Positions 19,523 to 30,429 of a stretch of DNA of 64,000 bases are shown here, one piece after another. Below the pieces are notes generated by a model. The model worked only from the letters and a program-made list of their open reading frames with translations. It was not told where the DNA came from and ran no database searches. Origin of the DNA: Prostheceraeus crozeri. Its lineage: Eukaryota; Platyhelminthes; Polycladida; Euryleptidae. The stretch's first letter is position 1, and each line of letters opens with the position of its first letter. The stretch is taken from positions 19,027-83,026 of the forward strand of contig CAJQUW010007852.1 in NCBI GenBank assembly GCA_907163375.1, in the 5' to 3' direction. The translations under genes were made by a program, and so were the position numbers.

Positions 19523-20818
19523 ATGGAAAATCCAAATTTAAAAAAATTATATTCCCCCGCATCATCCTGTTCTTCTTATTCGACGAGATCAACGGGATTT
19601 GAAAATAAATGTTTTGATAATAATAATAATAATAATAATAATCCATGTATAGATGTTAATATTTTATTTCAATTACAAGCCGAAATATTTAGAGAACAGA
19701 CTAAAGGTTTACCTTCTATAGAAACTAATTATTGTTTATTTCCGGGGGATCCATTTATTAAATTTATGGAGATTGTAAGTAAATATAATGATGTAGCTTA
19801 TGTTGAATTAAATAAAGAAAATATGGTTATAATAGGCCATAATAATGTTTATGGATTTATTAGAGCAGTGTTACCAATTAGTAATACTGATTGGATAGAA
19901 ACTAAAATTATCAATTATATCAATATTAAAGAATTAGTTAAAAAATTAAAATCTTTTTCCAAAGAAAAAATAAGATTATTTGTTGATGAACAAAATCAAT
20001 ATAACATTCACATAGAGAGTAAAAAACATAATGAAGAATTATTATGTCAAGTTTATTATAGAGACACAATTTATAAACAAGAAACATTAGAAATGCCCCA
20101 AAGATATGATGATGATACGTATATAGGATTATATTCCAACTTAAATATTAATTTATTAAAATCTTATATAAATGGTTTAGCTCAACAAGAGAAAATTTAT
20201 ATGTGGACTACACCTTATACTATTAACAATAACCATAATCATAATAAACGAACCGAAGGTTCTAGGGCTTTGCCCGATCTTAAAGAATCTTATGATAATA
20301 TAGATGATGATTCAGAAACATCTGAAAATGGTGTAAATGGTAAAAAAGATTATAAAAATATTAGTAATTATAAAAATTTATCTAAATTTCATTTTCTTAC
20401 AATTGAAAATAATAATGATGGCATAGTTGAAGATACTGTTAGACAACTATGTGTGGGGTCTACAAAATTTAAATTAGGATTTACATCTAATCAATTTAAA
20501 ATTTTATCATCTTTAACTAAAACTAAAAGTGATTCAAATTATGGTGGTGTTATTAAATTTTCCAAAAGAGATCAAAGACCAATATTTTTCTCTATTATAT
20601 TATTATCAGATAAAAGATGTAATTTAGAATTAGATATTCCAATAAGAGAATGGTATCCTATCATGGAAGGGCATCCTATACCAAAACGTGTAATTTATGA
20701 TGATGAAGAAACAATTTATGATGATGAAGAAACAATTTATGATGATGATGATGAATCAATAGTTAGTGAAAAAAAATTTAAATTATCTTTTGATAAAACA
20801 TTATATGATGAAACTTAA
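19523..20818 (+). CDS. Unknown replication-side protein, possibly clamp-like (B)
   Basis: 431 residues. Not firmly recognised. Alternating strands in the first half (e.g. VAYVELNKENMVIIGH) and a second similar half give a faint resemblance to sliding clamps (PCNA), and the gene precedes the polymerase on the same strand. Asn runs occur near residue 32 and an acidic direct repeat (YDDEET) near residue 392. A GC-rich palindrome at 20249-20278 sits in frame in the linker between the halves. Confidence 0.35.
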   Translation: MENPNLKKLYSPASSCSSYSTRSTGFENKCFDNNNNNNNNPCIDVNILFQLQAEIFREQTKGLPSIETNYCLFPGDPFIKFMEIVSKYNDVAYVELNKENMVIIGHNNVYGFIRAVLPISNTDWIETKIINYINIKELVKKLKSFSKEKIRLFVDEQNQYNIHIESKKHNEELLCQVYYRDTIYKQETLEMPQRYDDDTYIGLYSNLNINLLKSYINGLAQQEKIYMWTTPYTINNNHNHNKRTEGSRALPDLKESYDNIDDDSETSENGVNGKKDYKNISNYKNLSKFHFLTIENNNDGIVEDTVRQLCVGSTKFKLGFTSNQFKILSSLTKTKSDSNYGGVIKFSKRDQRPIFFSIILLSDKRCNLELDIPIREWYPIMEGHPIPKRVIYDDEETIYDDEETIYDDDDESIVSEKKFKLSFDKTLYDET

Positions 20819-20976
20819 TAAGATAAAACTTAATATGATAAAACTTAATGTGATAAAGAAAAAAATAACTAAAGAACGTGAAATATATAATAATATAAAA
20901 TAACACTCAAGTCCTAAATATTAGAATGTTTATATCTAAAATTAAAACACAAATTTTTCCTTAAAAAATAAAAAAA

Positions 20977-23900
20977 ATGGAAAATACCAAGTTTTATTGT
21001 GTCTTATGTAAAAAAAAGTTGCAAACAAAAAGAAGTTATCAATCTCATTTAAATAGTAAATTGCATTTACAAAATGTAGAACGAGTTGATGAAGGAAATA
21101 TATTAAAATTAAATAGTTATAAAAACTATCTAGAAACATTGCCTACTGATATAAAAGTTAAAAAAATGTTTGATGATTATTCACATTCGGAATATAAAAA
21201 AGTTTTTAATAGTGAAGATGAGACCATACAAACCGAAGGTTCTAGGGCTTCGCCCGTACATGGGACATCAGAGATGTCTTCCAGGGCTTCGCCCGTACCA
21301 GATGGAAGATATTTATTTGGCGATACTGATGAATTTGATGAAGCTGAACGAAACGATGAAGCCTTAGCAAATATAAAATATTTATTTAATCAGTCTTTTG
21401 AATATAATGAAACCGATAAAACTTTTTCTGATATTCTAACCAACTTTTATAATATATTTAAGAAATCTTTCAAATGTTATATGAATGTAGAAGTACTTTA
21501 TACAAAAAATGGACCTGATGGAATTCCTGAAGAAATAACACAAGGACATTTTACAAATTCACAAGAAATTCATAATGTAAATGATATACAACCCATATTT
21601 GAATCGATGATACTTAAATTAGAAAATTGTATAATTGAAGCCCAGTTACGTGAATCTGGTTGGAGATTTGTTAAAATACTATCTAAGAAAATAGTAATTG
21701 ATAAATATAAAAATAATACTGGTGGTAGTTATGTTTCTTTACCTTTCAGTTCACCACAAATAATCAACATAAAAAATGAAGATGATTATTGTTTTCTGTG
21801 GAGTATTATAGCACATTTACATCCTGCAGAATATCATAAAGAAAGACTAAGTCATTATAATAAAGAAGAATACATAAATGAATTTGATCTTTCTGATGGC
21901 TTAGATGAATTTCCATATGATTATAATGGATTAATAAAGTTTCATAAAAAGAATAAAAATTTAATTGAAGTAAATGTTTTTGAATTAAATGTGAATTATG
22001 TTTCTATTGGTAAAATTATTCCACTTTACTCAGATTCAAAGAAATTTTATTTGAATAATAAAAATTTATGTCAATCAGAAATAGTATATAATGATAGAGG
22101 AAATTACATGCATCATAATATTTTTTACCAAGGAAAAATAATATGTACTGAAAAATTTGAACTTGTTAAAGCACTATCACCAATAATGATTAATCATAAT
22201 AATTATAAAGGACGTACTGATGATTATAATTACAAATATTCATCTTTATCTTCAGAATATCAACAAAAATTAGAAAATTTAAATAAAAGTTTACAAAAAT
22301 GTAAAATAGATTATCAACAACAAATAAAAATGTTGCTACAAGAATATCACCATAAATATCAAAATGAGATAGAAACAATTCAAAAATTAAATGAAGAAAA
22401 TAATAAAGAATCGGCTATAGCCAGAGGAGCTTCGCTCCGATTAAATAATGAAGAAAATAAAGAATCGGCTAAAGCCAGAGGAGCTTCGCTCCGATTAAAT
22501 GAATGTTTAAAAAAATGTCTACAACAATATAAAGAACAATATGATAAAGAATATATTTATCAGCTACAAATATTAAATCAAAATTATCATCAAAATACAT
22601 TTAATATTACAAAAGAAATTAATGAAACACATGAAATATATCAAGATAAATTTGAAAAACTAGAACAGTCAAAACAACCAGCACAAGCGAATATATTATA
22701 TTATCAGGGTCATTTTATATTGTGTAAAGATGTTTCTATATTTACAAAAACTTCAGATAATAAAAATTTTCCTTGTCTTCAATGTATGACAAGTTTTAGA
22801 ACTTTAGAAGAAATGAATAGACATTTGGAGAATTGCCAACAAAATGAAGCAGTTCAAAATACTTTTCCTAAAGATGAATATTTAGAATATAATAAATGGT
22901 ATTTTAAAAATAAAGTACCCTTTACTATTTATTGTGATTTTGAAGCATATAATGTTAATATGACACAAAATCGAACGGAAAGTTCCAGGGCTTCACCCGA
23001 TTCTGAAAATTGTACGGGCCAAGCCCTAGAACCTTCGGTTTTTAATTCTGAAAAAAGTGCACCTGGAAAAAGTTCAGCTGAACAAAGTAAAGAAAAATAT
23101 TTATTTGAACAAAAACCATTATGTTGGGGAATGTACATTCATTCAAATTATCCTGAATTATTTAAATCAGAATATTTTCAATACTATGGTGAAGATAGTT
23201 CAGAAATGTTTACAAAGAAAGTAGAAGAATTACAAGGACGTTTTTCACAATTGCTTGAAACAAATATTCCAATGATGCCATTAACAGAAAAAGAAAAATT
23301 AAATTTTATTAATGAAACAAAATGTTATTACTGTGGAAGAGAATTTACAAAAAATTATAAAAATGGCAAAGGTAGATATCTTGACAAGCGAAGCGACGGC
23401 TCTGCCGTCAAGGTAAAAGATCATGATCATCTAAATGGATTATATAGAGGTGCAGCACATAATTCTTGTAATCTTAATGCTAATAAATTTAAATATAACT
23501 TTGTTCCTCTATATTTCTACAATGGTTCTAAATATGATTTCCATCTAGTAATGAAAGATTTATTTTCATCTGAAAAATTACAACAACAACAAATAAATGT
23601 ACTATGTAAAACAGAAGGTGAATATTTTTCAATGCAATTAGGTTGCATTAGAATTTTAGATGCATTTAGATTTTTTACTCCTTATTCATTAGATGTTATG
23701 GGAAAAACTTTGAAATCTGAACAATGTAAAATATTAAATAAATATAATTTAAAACCTTTAAAAGGAATATTTCCGTATGAGTATATAGCCTGCGGCTCAC
23801 AGTCGAAGACTGATATAACTGGAGATAAAACCTGTGGTTCACAGTCGAAGACTGATTTTAATTCTGTGAATAAAATTATGGAAGAAGAACAACTTCCTCC

Positions 23901-25719
23901 AATAAATAAATTTAAATCAACATTAAAACAATCAAAATTATCTGACGAAGACTATGCAGAAGCTGAAAAAAATTGGAGAGAGTTAAATTGTAAAACAATG
24001 TATGATTATACAATGAAATATCTACAGATAGATGTATTAATACTAGCTGATCTTTTTGAAAACTTTCGTGATATGTGTTTAGAATATTACGGAATAGATC
24101 CATGTTATTGTTATTCTACACCAGGTTTAACATGGCTAGCAGGATTAAAACATACTGGTGTTCAAGCCGATGGCTCTAGGACAAAGTCCGTTAAACTTAA
24201 ACATTATAAAGAAAATACATATGATAAATTATTATTTTTTGAATCTGGAATTAGAGGTGGAGTTTCATCAGTTTTAGGTAATAGATATGTTAAATGTTAT
24301 AATAAGAAAGTAAATCCACAAGAATATGGAATAATGAAACCTTTATCTCCAGAAGAAAAAGAAAAAATATTAGAAATTTTTCGAACGAAACGAGAAGGAG
24401 TAGAACGTGAAAAAGCAATTGATGAATTCATGAGAGAAAACTATTTGTTATATTATGATTTTAATAGCTTATATTCTTCTTGCATGATACAAGAATTACC
24501 AACAGGTGAAATGTCATGGTGTAATATTCGTTCTACTAGGGCTTCGCCCGTTCTAGATTATCAAAGAACATATGATGGTGAAAATAATTTTGGTTATGTA
24601 TATGAAGTTGATTTAGTATACCCTGATTATATAAAAGATAAAACAAAATATTTTCCTTTCTGTCCCGAAAACAAAATTCCTAATATAGAAGATTTTTCAG
24701 ATTATCAAAAATCTTTAATTCCTAAGAAATATAGACCAACAAAAAAACTTATGTTAACACAAAGCAATAAAGGAAAGTATGTTGTTGAAGGAAGAATGCT
24801 AGATTGGTATTTAGATCATGGAATGATTCTCACCAAAATACATCGAAAACTAGAGTATAGAAAATCTAGGTGGTTAAAAAATTATATAGAGTTCAATATT
24901 GAAAAACGTAAAATAGCTAAAAGAAATAAAGATGATTTTGGAAACGTGTTCTTCAAATTAATGAATAATGCATTTTATGGTAAGACTTTAGAAAATGTGC
25001 GTAATAGACAAAATATTGAAATAGTTTATGATAAAGATAGGTTTCAAAATTTAACAAGGAAACCTACATATAAAAGAACTACTAGATTTAGTGATGAACT
25101 ATGTGCTGTACATTTACGTCGAATTAGCGTAAAACATGATAAGTTTAATTTTATTGGTTTCACTATATTAGAATTAGCTAAACTATTTATGTATAGATTT
25201 ATATATGATTATTTAGCACCTGCTTATGGCAAAAACTATAAATTACACTTTACAGATACCGATTCTATTTTCTTAGAATTAACAATACCGTATAATTCTA
25301 CACTTGATGAAGAAATAGATAAAATAAAAGATATCATTCATCCTTCTGATTTATGTAAAGTAAAAGATGAATTAGAAGGAAATGAAGATTTCATAACAGA
25401 AGCTATATTTTCAAAATCTAAATGTTGCTGTTATGATACAACTAATAATATTAGGACATCGGAGATGTCTTCCAGGGCTTCGCCCGTTAAAACACATAAA
25501 ACATTAAAAGGAATTTCAAAGGCATCAGTGGCTAATCAAATAACATTTCAAGATTATAAAAATGTATTATTTAATAATGAAATAAAAACAGCATGTAATT
25601 ATAGACTTAATTCAAAAAAACATAACATGTATTTAAAAGAAGAACATAAATTAGCATTAGATCCATTTGATGATAAAAGAAAAATTTTACCTGATGGAAT
25701 AACTACTGAACCTTTTTAA
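20977..25719 (+). CDS. DNA polymerase B, protein-primed type (B)
   Basis: 1580 residues, long for the family. Order: C2H2 zinc finger (CVLCKKKL, residues 9-30), a Polinton N-terminal domain with GGSYVSLPF, coiled coil near 430-550, second zinc finger near 600, exonuclease I IYCDFEAY (about 651), a zinc-binding CYYCGREF...KDHDH block (about 785-830), exonuclease III IDVLILAD, polymerase motif A YYDFNSLYS (about 1159), motif B NNAFYGKT (about 1329) and motif C TDTDS (about 1425). It copies the element's linear DNA. At least eight short GC-rich palindromes lie in frame, mostly between domains. It looks whole. Confidence 0.93.
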   Translation: MENTKFYCVLCKKKLQTKRSYQSHLNSKLHLQNVERVDEGNILKLNSYKNYLETLPTDIKVKKMFDDYSHSEYKKVFNSEDETIQTEGSRASPVHGTSEMSSRASPVPDGRYLFGDTDEFDEAERNDEALANIKYLFNQSFEYNETDKTFSDILTNFYNIFKKSFKCYMNVEVLYTKNGPDGIPEEITQGHFTNSQEIHNVNDIQPIFESMILKLENCIIEAQLRESGWRFVKILSKKIVIDKYKNNTGGSYVSLPFSSPQIINIKNEDDYCFLWSIIAHLHPAEYHKERLSHYNKEEYINEFDLSDGLDEFPYDYNGLIKFHKKNKNLIEVNVFELNVNYVSIGKIIPLYSDSKKFYLNNKNLCQSEIVYNDRGNYMHHNIFYQGKIICTEKFELVKALSPIMINHNNYKGRTDDYNYKYSSLSSEYQQKLENLNKSLQKCKIDYQQQIKMLLQEYHHKYQNEIETIQKLNEENNKESAIARGASLRLNNEENKESAKARGASLRLNECLKKCLQQYKEQYDKEYIYQLQILNQNYHQNTFNITKEINETHEIYQDKFEKLEQSKQPAQANILYYQGHFILCKDVSIFTKTSDNKNFPCLQCMTSFRTLEEMNRHLENCQQNEAVQNTFPKDEYLEYNKWYFKNKVPFTIYCDFEAYNVNMTQNRTESSRASPDSENCTGQALEPSVFNSEKSAPGKSSAEQSKEKYLFEQKPLCWGMYIHSNYPELFKSEYFQYYGEDSSEMFTKKVEELQGRFSQLLETNIPMMPLTEKEKLNFINETKCYYCGREFTKNYKNGKGRYLDKRSDGSAVKVKDHDHLNGLYRGAAHNSCNLNANKFKYNFVPLYFYNGSKYDFHLVMKDLFSSEKLQQQQINVLCKTEGEYFSMQLGCIRILDAFRFFTPYSLDVMGKTLKSEQCKILNKYNLKPLKGIFPYEYIACGSQSKTDITGDKTCGSQSKTDFNSVNKIMEEEQLPPINKFKSTLKQSKLSDEDYAEAEKNWRELNCKTMYDYTMKYLQIDVLILADLFENFRDMCLEYYGIDPCYCYSTPGLTWLAGLKHTGVQADGSRTKSVKLKHYKENTYDKLLFFESGIRGGVSSVLGNRYVKCYNKKVNPQEYGIMKPLSPEEKEKILEIFRTKREGVEREKAIDEFMRENYLLYYDFNSLYSSCMIQELPTGEMSWCNIRSTRASPVLDYQRTYDGENNFGYVYEVDLVYPDYIKDKTKYFPFCPENKIPNIEDFSDYQKSLIPKKYRPTKKLMLTQSNKGKYVVEGRMLDWYLDHGMILTKIHRKLEYRKSRWLKNYIEFNIEKRKIAKRNKDDFGNVFFKLMNNAFYGKTLENVRNRQNIEIVYDKDRFQNLTRKPTYKRTTRFSDELCAVHLRRISVKHDKFNFIGFTILELAKLFMYRFIYDYLAPAYGKNYKLHFTDTDSIFLELTIPYNSTLDEEIDKIKDIIHPSDLCKVKDELEGNEDFITEAIFSKSKCCCYDTTNNIRTSEMSSRASPVKTHKTLKGISKASVANQITFQDYKNVLFNNEIKTACNYRLNSKKHNMYLKEEHKLALDPFDDKRKILPDGITTEPF

Positions 25720-25801
25720 TTTTCTAATTTCTAAGATAGACAAATTTGATATATATATAAAATAAAAAAAAATATTGTAACACTATATTTATATATTTTT
25801 A

Positions 25802-26497
25802 TCACTCCGCGAAAATATTTTCGATAACTCTTTCATGAATTTTTTTATCAATATTAATTGTAATGAAGCCATAATCTTTTGACCAAGCATTATTACACGA
25901 TTGTTTAAATTCATCTTTATTTCTTACGCATAAATCTCTTAACAAATCACTTAAGTTTCTTGCATTTATTTCAAATAGTATAAATATATTTGCATTCTTT
26001 CTAATAACACTTCCGTCTAATGAATACATACTTTGTGTTAAATAAAACACACTACAGTTATTATGTCTACCTCTTGTGAAATAATTTCTCTGAACTGACT
26101 GATTTCTATCATTAACACAATCATCAAAAATTACACAATGTTTCATTGTTTTATCTAGTTTACTAGGATCTTGCATATTACCACTATCATCTATTAATTG
26201 TATCTTTATATGGTTATTTTTATTAGATTCTACTAACTGATTATTTTTTGCTGCTTCTTCACACCACGAACTTATTTCTTCTTCATCTTCAGATTTTTCA
26301 TATTCTTTGAATAATGAAGCAATTGCTGTTTTTTTAAGATTATTTTCAAATCCATATTTTAAAAATTGATAGACGGGTTGTTCTGCCGTTGTTGTATAAA
26401 TTATAAGATTGTTATAATCCAAAAAAATTGGAGTCGTTAAAATTTTAAATAATAGATACGTTTTTCCGCAACCTGATCTTCCACAAATAACTGACAA
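25802..26497 (-). CDS. DNA-packaging ATPase, FtsK/HerA (A32-like) (B)
   Basis: 231 residues in the open part. Walker A is GRSGCGKT near residue 6, so the true start should lie upstream (toward 26570), which the given frame does not reach cleanly. Walker B is CVIFDDC near residue 125, and a YLTQS sensor-like motif follows. It packages DNA into capsids. It has little in common with the A-family ATPase apart from the motifs. A break near its start is possible. Confidence 0.85.
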   Translation of the reverse strand: MSVICGRSGCGKTYLLFKILTTPIFLDYNNLIIYTTTAEQPVYQFLKYGFENNLKKTAIASLFKEYEKSEDEEEISSWCEEAAKNNQLVESNKNNHIKIQLIDDSGNMQDPSKLDKTMKHCVIFDDCVNDRNQSVQRNYFTRGRHNNCSVFYLTQSMYSLDGSVIRKNANIFILFEINARNLSDLLRDLCVRNKDEFKQSCNNAWSKDYGFITINIDKKIHERVIENIFAE

Positions 26498-26639
26498 AAC
26501 TTTATTAGATAAATTTGGATGATGATTAAATTTAAGTTTTTTTTATTTAATGGTAGCACTTCACTCATTTTTTAATAAAAAAATTTTTTTTTATTTTTTT
26601 ATTTTTTGTTTCTAAAGAAGAAGAAGAAAATTAAACTTC

Positions 26640-26720
26640 TCTAGCTTCGCGTGGGAGTTTATACCTCTCGAACGGGAGTTTATACCTCTCGAACGGGAGT
26701 TTATACCTCCCGAACCAAAA
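26640..26720. repeat. Three tandem copies of a 21-bp unit (B)
   Basis: GGGAGTTTATACCTCTCGAAC is repeated three times just past and into the 3' end of the penton-like gene. It is another case of short GC-richer sequence added at gene edges in this element. Confidence 0.75.
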
Positions 26721-27489
26721 GATCTATCATAATCTCTTCACCTCCAAAATTTATTTCTTGTCCTTTTTCATCAGTGATTCTAATGCCAATGTTGTTAATA
26801 GTTTTTCTTGTAATAGGAAAATATATTAATGTTTGTGGAATTACATTTAATCTATAACCAATGGGTACAGTAAAAGCTGGAAAACTGAATATTAAATTTG
26901 ATAATTTACCATTTATATATCCTCCTTCAATAATGTCACAATGTACAACAATTGAATTTATTTCAGTTATTTTTGGAATCTTCTCACCTAAATGATAACC
27001 TTGACTATAGGTTTGTTTATTAAATCCTAATAGCTTTGACAATGATCTATCATGATTAAAATCAACTTGATGATTTTCGTCTAAAGTAAGAGAAAATTTA
27101 TTAACTGCCGGTTCAACTGCAAAATGTAATTGTTTCTTATCTTTAAATGGTATACCTAAATGTCTCTTAATTTCATTTGATATTGATTCAACTTCGTAAG
27201 AACCAGGAAGAAAAGTTAATATTTTCCACGTTTTGCCTTTATCAGTAGAATATCTAAATTTATCATTCACATCTTTGATAACGTTTTGAATAGTGTTAAA
27301 TGTAGAGAAACTAGTCAATGCAATTTGATAATTTTTATTTTGTTCCAAATGTAGAATGGGTTCTAAATTACAAGTGTGTGATGAAGTAGTTGTTATAATT
27401 TTTAACGTCGTACTAAATTTTGATGAACCCAAAATCTCTATCAAATTTTCTAAATGATTATTAATTTTGTCTAAATCTGCTGAACACAT
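26701..27489 (-). CDS. Penton-like minor capsid protein (B)
   Basis: 262 residues. The C-terminal block NIGIRITDEKGQEINFGGE, ending in alternating hydrophobic residues, parallels the C-termini of the two large A-family proteins (IDIAIYDDAGALIPF in one). An N-terminal phrase (LEQNKNYQIALTSFSTF) corresponds to the WEVGVT region of those. This fits the single-jelly-roll minor capsid (penton) protein that caps five-fold vertices of Polinton-type shells. It sits between the ATPase and the next structural-type gene. Confidence 0.55.
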   Translation of the reverse strand: MCSADLDKINNHLENLIEILGSSKFSTTLKIITTTSSHTCNLEPILHLEQNKNYQIALTSFSTFNTIQNVIKDVNDKFRYSTDKGKTWKILTFLPGSYEVESISNEIKRHLGIPFKDKKQLHFAVEPAVNKFSLTLDENHQVDFNHDRSLSKLLGFNKQTYSQGYHLGEKIPKITEINSIVVHCDIIEGGYINGKLSNLIFSFPAFTVPIGYRLNVIPQTLIYFPITRKTINNIGIRITDEKGQEINFGGEEIMIDLLVREV

Positions 27490-27581
27490 TTTTAAACTAA
27501 AAAAATTAAATAAATATTATAGATAAAAATCGTAGATAAAAATCATAAATAAAAAGCATAGATAAAAATCATAGATAAAAA

Positions 27582-28409
27582 TTAGAAACAACATATTTCA
27601 GCCACATTTTTATAATCCTCTTCATTTAGAATCTTCTTTTCTAACAGTCTTTTCAATATAGCATGAATTTCATTGAAACTAGAATTATGTCCTTCTTTTA
27701 TTGCAGATATTAAAATATTTAATCTATTTAGTAATTCTTGTGGATCATCTGGTAAAAATACAGTTGTTTCAGTTTTCTGTTTTTCAGATAAACCTTTCCC
27801 TACTTTAACTCCCGTTGATAATAAATTTTCTAATTGTTTATAACGTCTAAGAGATTTTACTGCACCAACTCTGTCTAACATAGCTTTATATTTTATGAGA
27901 TCTTCTACAGCATAATTATTTAAATCTGCTCCTCTTAAAAGATTAACAAAATTTCTATCTAAATTAAAAGGAGATTTATCTGGTGAAAAAATTATACCTC
28001 GAAAAGGTTGTGGAAATATTTCTTTTTGTCCGAGATAAAATCTAGGTATTGTTTTTCCATCTATAAATGAAATAGAATGTTCAAATTGCATAGATTTTGG
28101 TAATTTCTTATTAATGTTTGATTCTAGTAATCCATAGTCATCTAATATAGTTTTGTGCTCTGGATCTGTTATATCAATTTGTTTATCATTATTTGTACTT
28201 TCTTTTTCAAGAGTTTTAAATGGTTTCATAGTTTTCTCAAAATCAGTTTTTACTTGCTCGGTTTGCTGCATTTGTTCAAACATATCAGATTGAATACCAG
28301 CTTTTATCATTCTATGTTGAAGATGATTTTCTTTCATAATATTTCTTTGTTTTATTAACTCTTCTAATTGTTTTATTCTTTTAAAATTATCAGCTTTAAT
28401 TTTATCCAT
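27582..28409 (-). CDS. Polinton structural-type protein of unknown function (B)
   Basis: About 276 residues from the Met at 28409 (a longer upstream frame exists but that part is hydrophobic and probably not translated). The N-terminal third is a Gln/Lys/Glu-rich coiled coil. A central part has PQPFRGIIFSP; the C-terminal part ends in a helical block (LLEKKILNEEDY). Its order of parts resembles the A-family 230-residue protein between ATPase and integrase, and it likewise neighbours the ATPase and penton genes. Probably an assembly protein; not proven. Confidence 0.4.
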   Translation of the reverse strand: MDKIKADNFKRIKQLEELIKQRNIMKENHLQHRMIKAGIQSDMFEQMQQTEQVKTDFEKTMKPFKTLEKESTNNDKQIDITDPEHKTILDDYGLLESNINKKLPKSMQFEHSISFIDGKTIPRFYLGQKEIFPQPFRGIIFSPDKSPFNLDRNFVNLLRGADLNNYAVEDLIKYKAMLDRVGAVKSLRRYKQLENLLSTGVKVGKGLSEKQKTETTVFLPDDPQELLNRLNILISAIKEGHNSSFNEIHAILKRLLEKKILNEEDYKNVAEICCF

Positions 28410-28550
28410 TTTTAAAATATAATATTTGAATTTTGTGGTAACATTGGAATACAGCAAAAACATTTTACTGAACAAATTATTTTTTTATTGCTTTGTTGTT
28501 TGACATCTTTTCGCTTTAAGTTTTGTTTAATAAAGTTTTGCTTAAATTTT

Positions 28551-30240
28551 AGTAGTAAGAAAACGGCGAACACCAGATAGCGCAAGATGGCCGCCATCGC
28601 TGAGTCCCCCCCCCTCTGGTCCGCCAGTGTCGTGATGTGCCGGCGAGGTTCTGCTGCCGTCCCCCCCCCTCTGGACCGTCAGTGTGTGAGTCTTGGGTGT
28701 CTGTGTCCGACCGCCTGGTGGACTTGGGCGACCGTCTAGGTTGACGTGGGCGACCGTCTAGGTTGTCTTGGTTAACCTGTGGTATGTTTTGGTGTGTAGT
28801 GTCCAAACGCGGCCTCGGATGTGAAAACGGAGGCCAGATTCGGATTCAGCGTGAAATTCTGCATCTGTATGGTGAATTTGAAAGCAATCGGAGATAAAAA
28901 TTTTTCGCTGACGTCCCCCCCCCTCTGGACAGCTTGCTTCGATCTTGGCTTCTAGTGGACGGATTTTGTCGAGTGAGGTGTCATTTGAAAGCTAAGAGTG
29001 AGACAAATTCACTGAAACAAACGGCTTGTTCCTATCTGTCTTCGTTTACATGTGAGACGCCATTTAAGATTTTAGGTCGGAGCTCACCTGAAAAAATCCT
29101 AAGTGTCAGAGTGACTTTGTATGGGAAAAATTAAAAATTTTCCAAAGTGTGGAATTTCGACCTGGGACCTTTACCAAAGTTTGTTTCATCAAATTTCGCT
29201 GACCCCCCCCTTTGTTCTAACTTTGGTTCTAGTGGACGGATTTTGTTCGTTCGACTTGCATTGGAAAGAGGATGAAACACTGCTCGACCGCATTTTTCGT
29301 TGCGAGTCAATCGGAGCAGCCGTTCAAAAGTTAGAGCGGTTACAAGATTTTAGGTCGGAGCTCACCTGAAAAAATCCTAAGTGTCAGAGTGAGCTCCGAC
29401 CTAAAATCTTGTAACCGCTCTAACTTTTGAACGGCTGCTCCGATTGACTCGCAACGAAAAATGCGGTCGAGCAGTGTTTCATCCTCTTTCCAATGCAAGT
29501 CGAACGAACAAAATCCGTCCACTAGAACCAAAGTTAGAACAAAGGGGGGGGAGGTCAGCGAAATTTGATGAAACAAACTTTGGTAAAGGTCCCAGGTCGA
29601 AATTCCACACTTTGGAAAATTTTTAATTTTTCCCATACAAAGTCACTCTGACACTTAGGATTTTTTCAGGTGAGCTCCGACCTAAAATCTTGTAACCGCT
29701 CTAACTTTTGAACGGCTGCTCCGATTGACTCGCAACGAAAAATGCGGTCGAGCAGTGTTTCATCCTCTTTCCAATGCAAGTCGAACGAACAAAATCCGTC
29801 CACTAGAACCAAAGTTAGAACAAAGGGGGGGGTCAGCGAAATTTGATGAAACAAACTTTGGTAAAGGTCCCAGGTCGAAATTCCACACTTTGGAAAATTT
29901 TTAATTTTTCCCATACAAAGTCACTCTGACACTTAGGATTTTTTCAGGTGAGCTCCGACCTAAAATCTTAAATGGCGTCTCACATGTAAACGAAGACAGA
30001 TAGGAACAAGCCGTTTGTTTCAGTGAATTTGTCTCACTCTTAGCTTTCAAATGACACCTCACTCGACAAAATCCGTCCACTAGAAGCCAAGATCGAAGCA
30101 AGCTGTCCAGAGGGGGGGGGACGTCAGCGAAATTTGATGGAAAATGCTTTGGTAAAGGTCCCAGGTCAAAATTCGGAAGTTTTAAATTTTTCAAAATTTT
30201 CACCACACTGGAGCTCCCACACTTAGGAATTTTTTCACTT
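28551..30240. repeat. A2 left terminal repeat containing a large palindrome
   Basis: The outer part matches the right end (51034-51957). From about 28907 to 30127 it forms an inverted repeat centred at 29366-29388: the left arm ends GGTCGGAGCTCAC at 29365 and the right arm begins GTGAGCTCCGAC at 29389. The right arm holds one extra ~270-bp unit, so the arms are unequal. The terminal repeat is therefore much longer here than at the right end. Confidence 0.9.
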
Positions 30241-30409
30241 GTGGCATGTTACATGGTCATGTGCTGACACACCAACTTCCCGTGGTCATATGAGAATGGT
30301 TCAGGTGTCATATTGTAAAGAATGATGAGACAAATCGTTTGCAACAAACCGCATGTCGCTACGATGAATACTTTCGGAGATAGAGCCATTTTAAGTTTTC
30401 TTCCGAGCA

Positions 30410-30417
30410 TATATAAA
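30410..30417 (+). promoter_or_regulatory. TATA box of the A2 left accessory unit
   Basis: TATATAAA is followed about 45 bp later by GACGAG and GTAAGC, a good 5' splice site (near 30459). A leader exon of this kind could splice to the acceptor TTCACTTCAG at 31041-31050, right before the ATG of the next gene. Confidence 0.6.
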
Positions 30418-30429
30418 CCCCCGACAACG

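Noticed and set aside
28934-30206. Repeated short open frames (VDGFC, KNFPKCGIS types) in the A2 terminus
   Set aside because: They are translations of the inverted subrepeats and occur on both strands alike.
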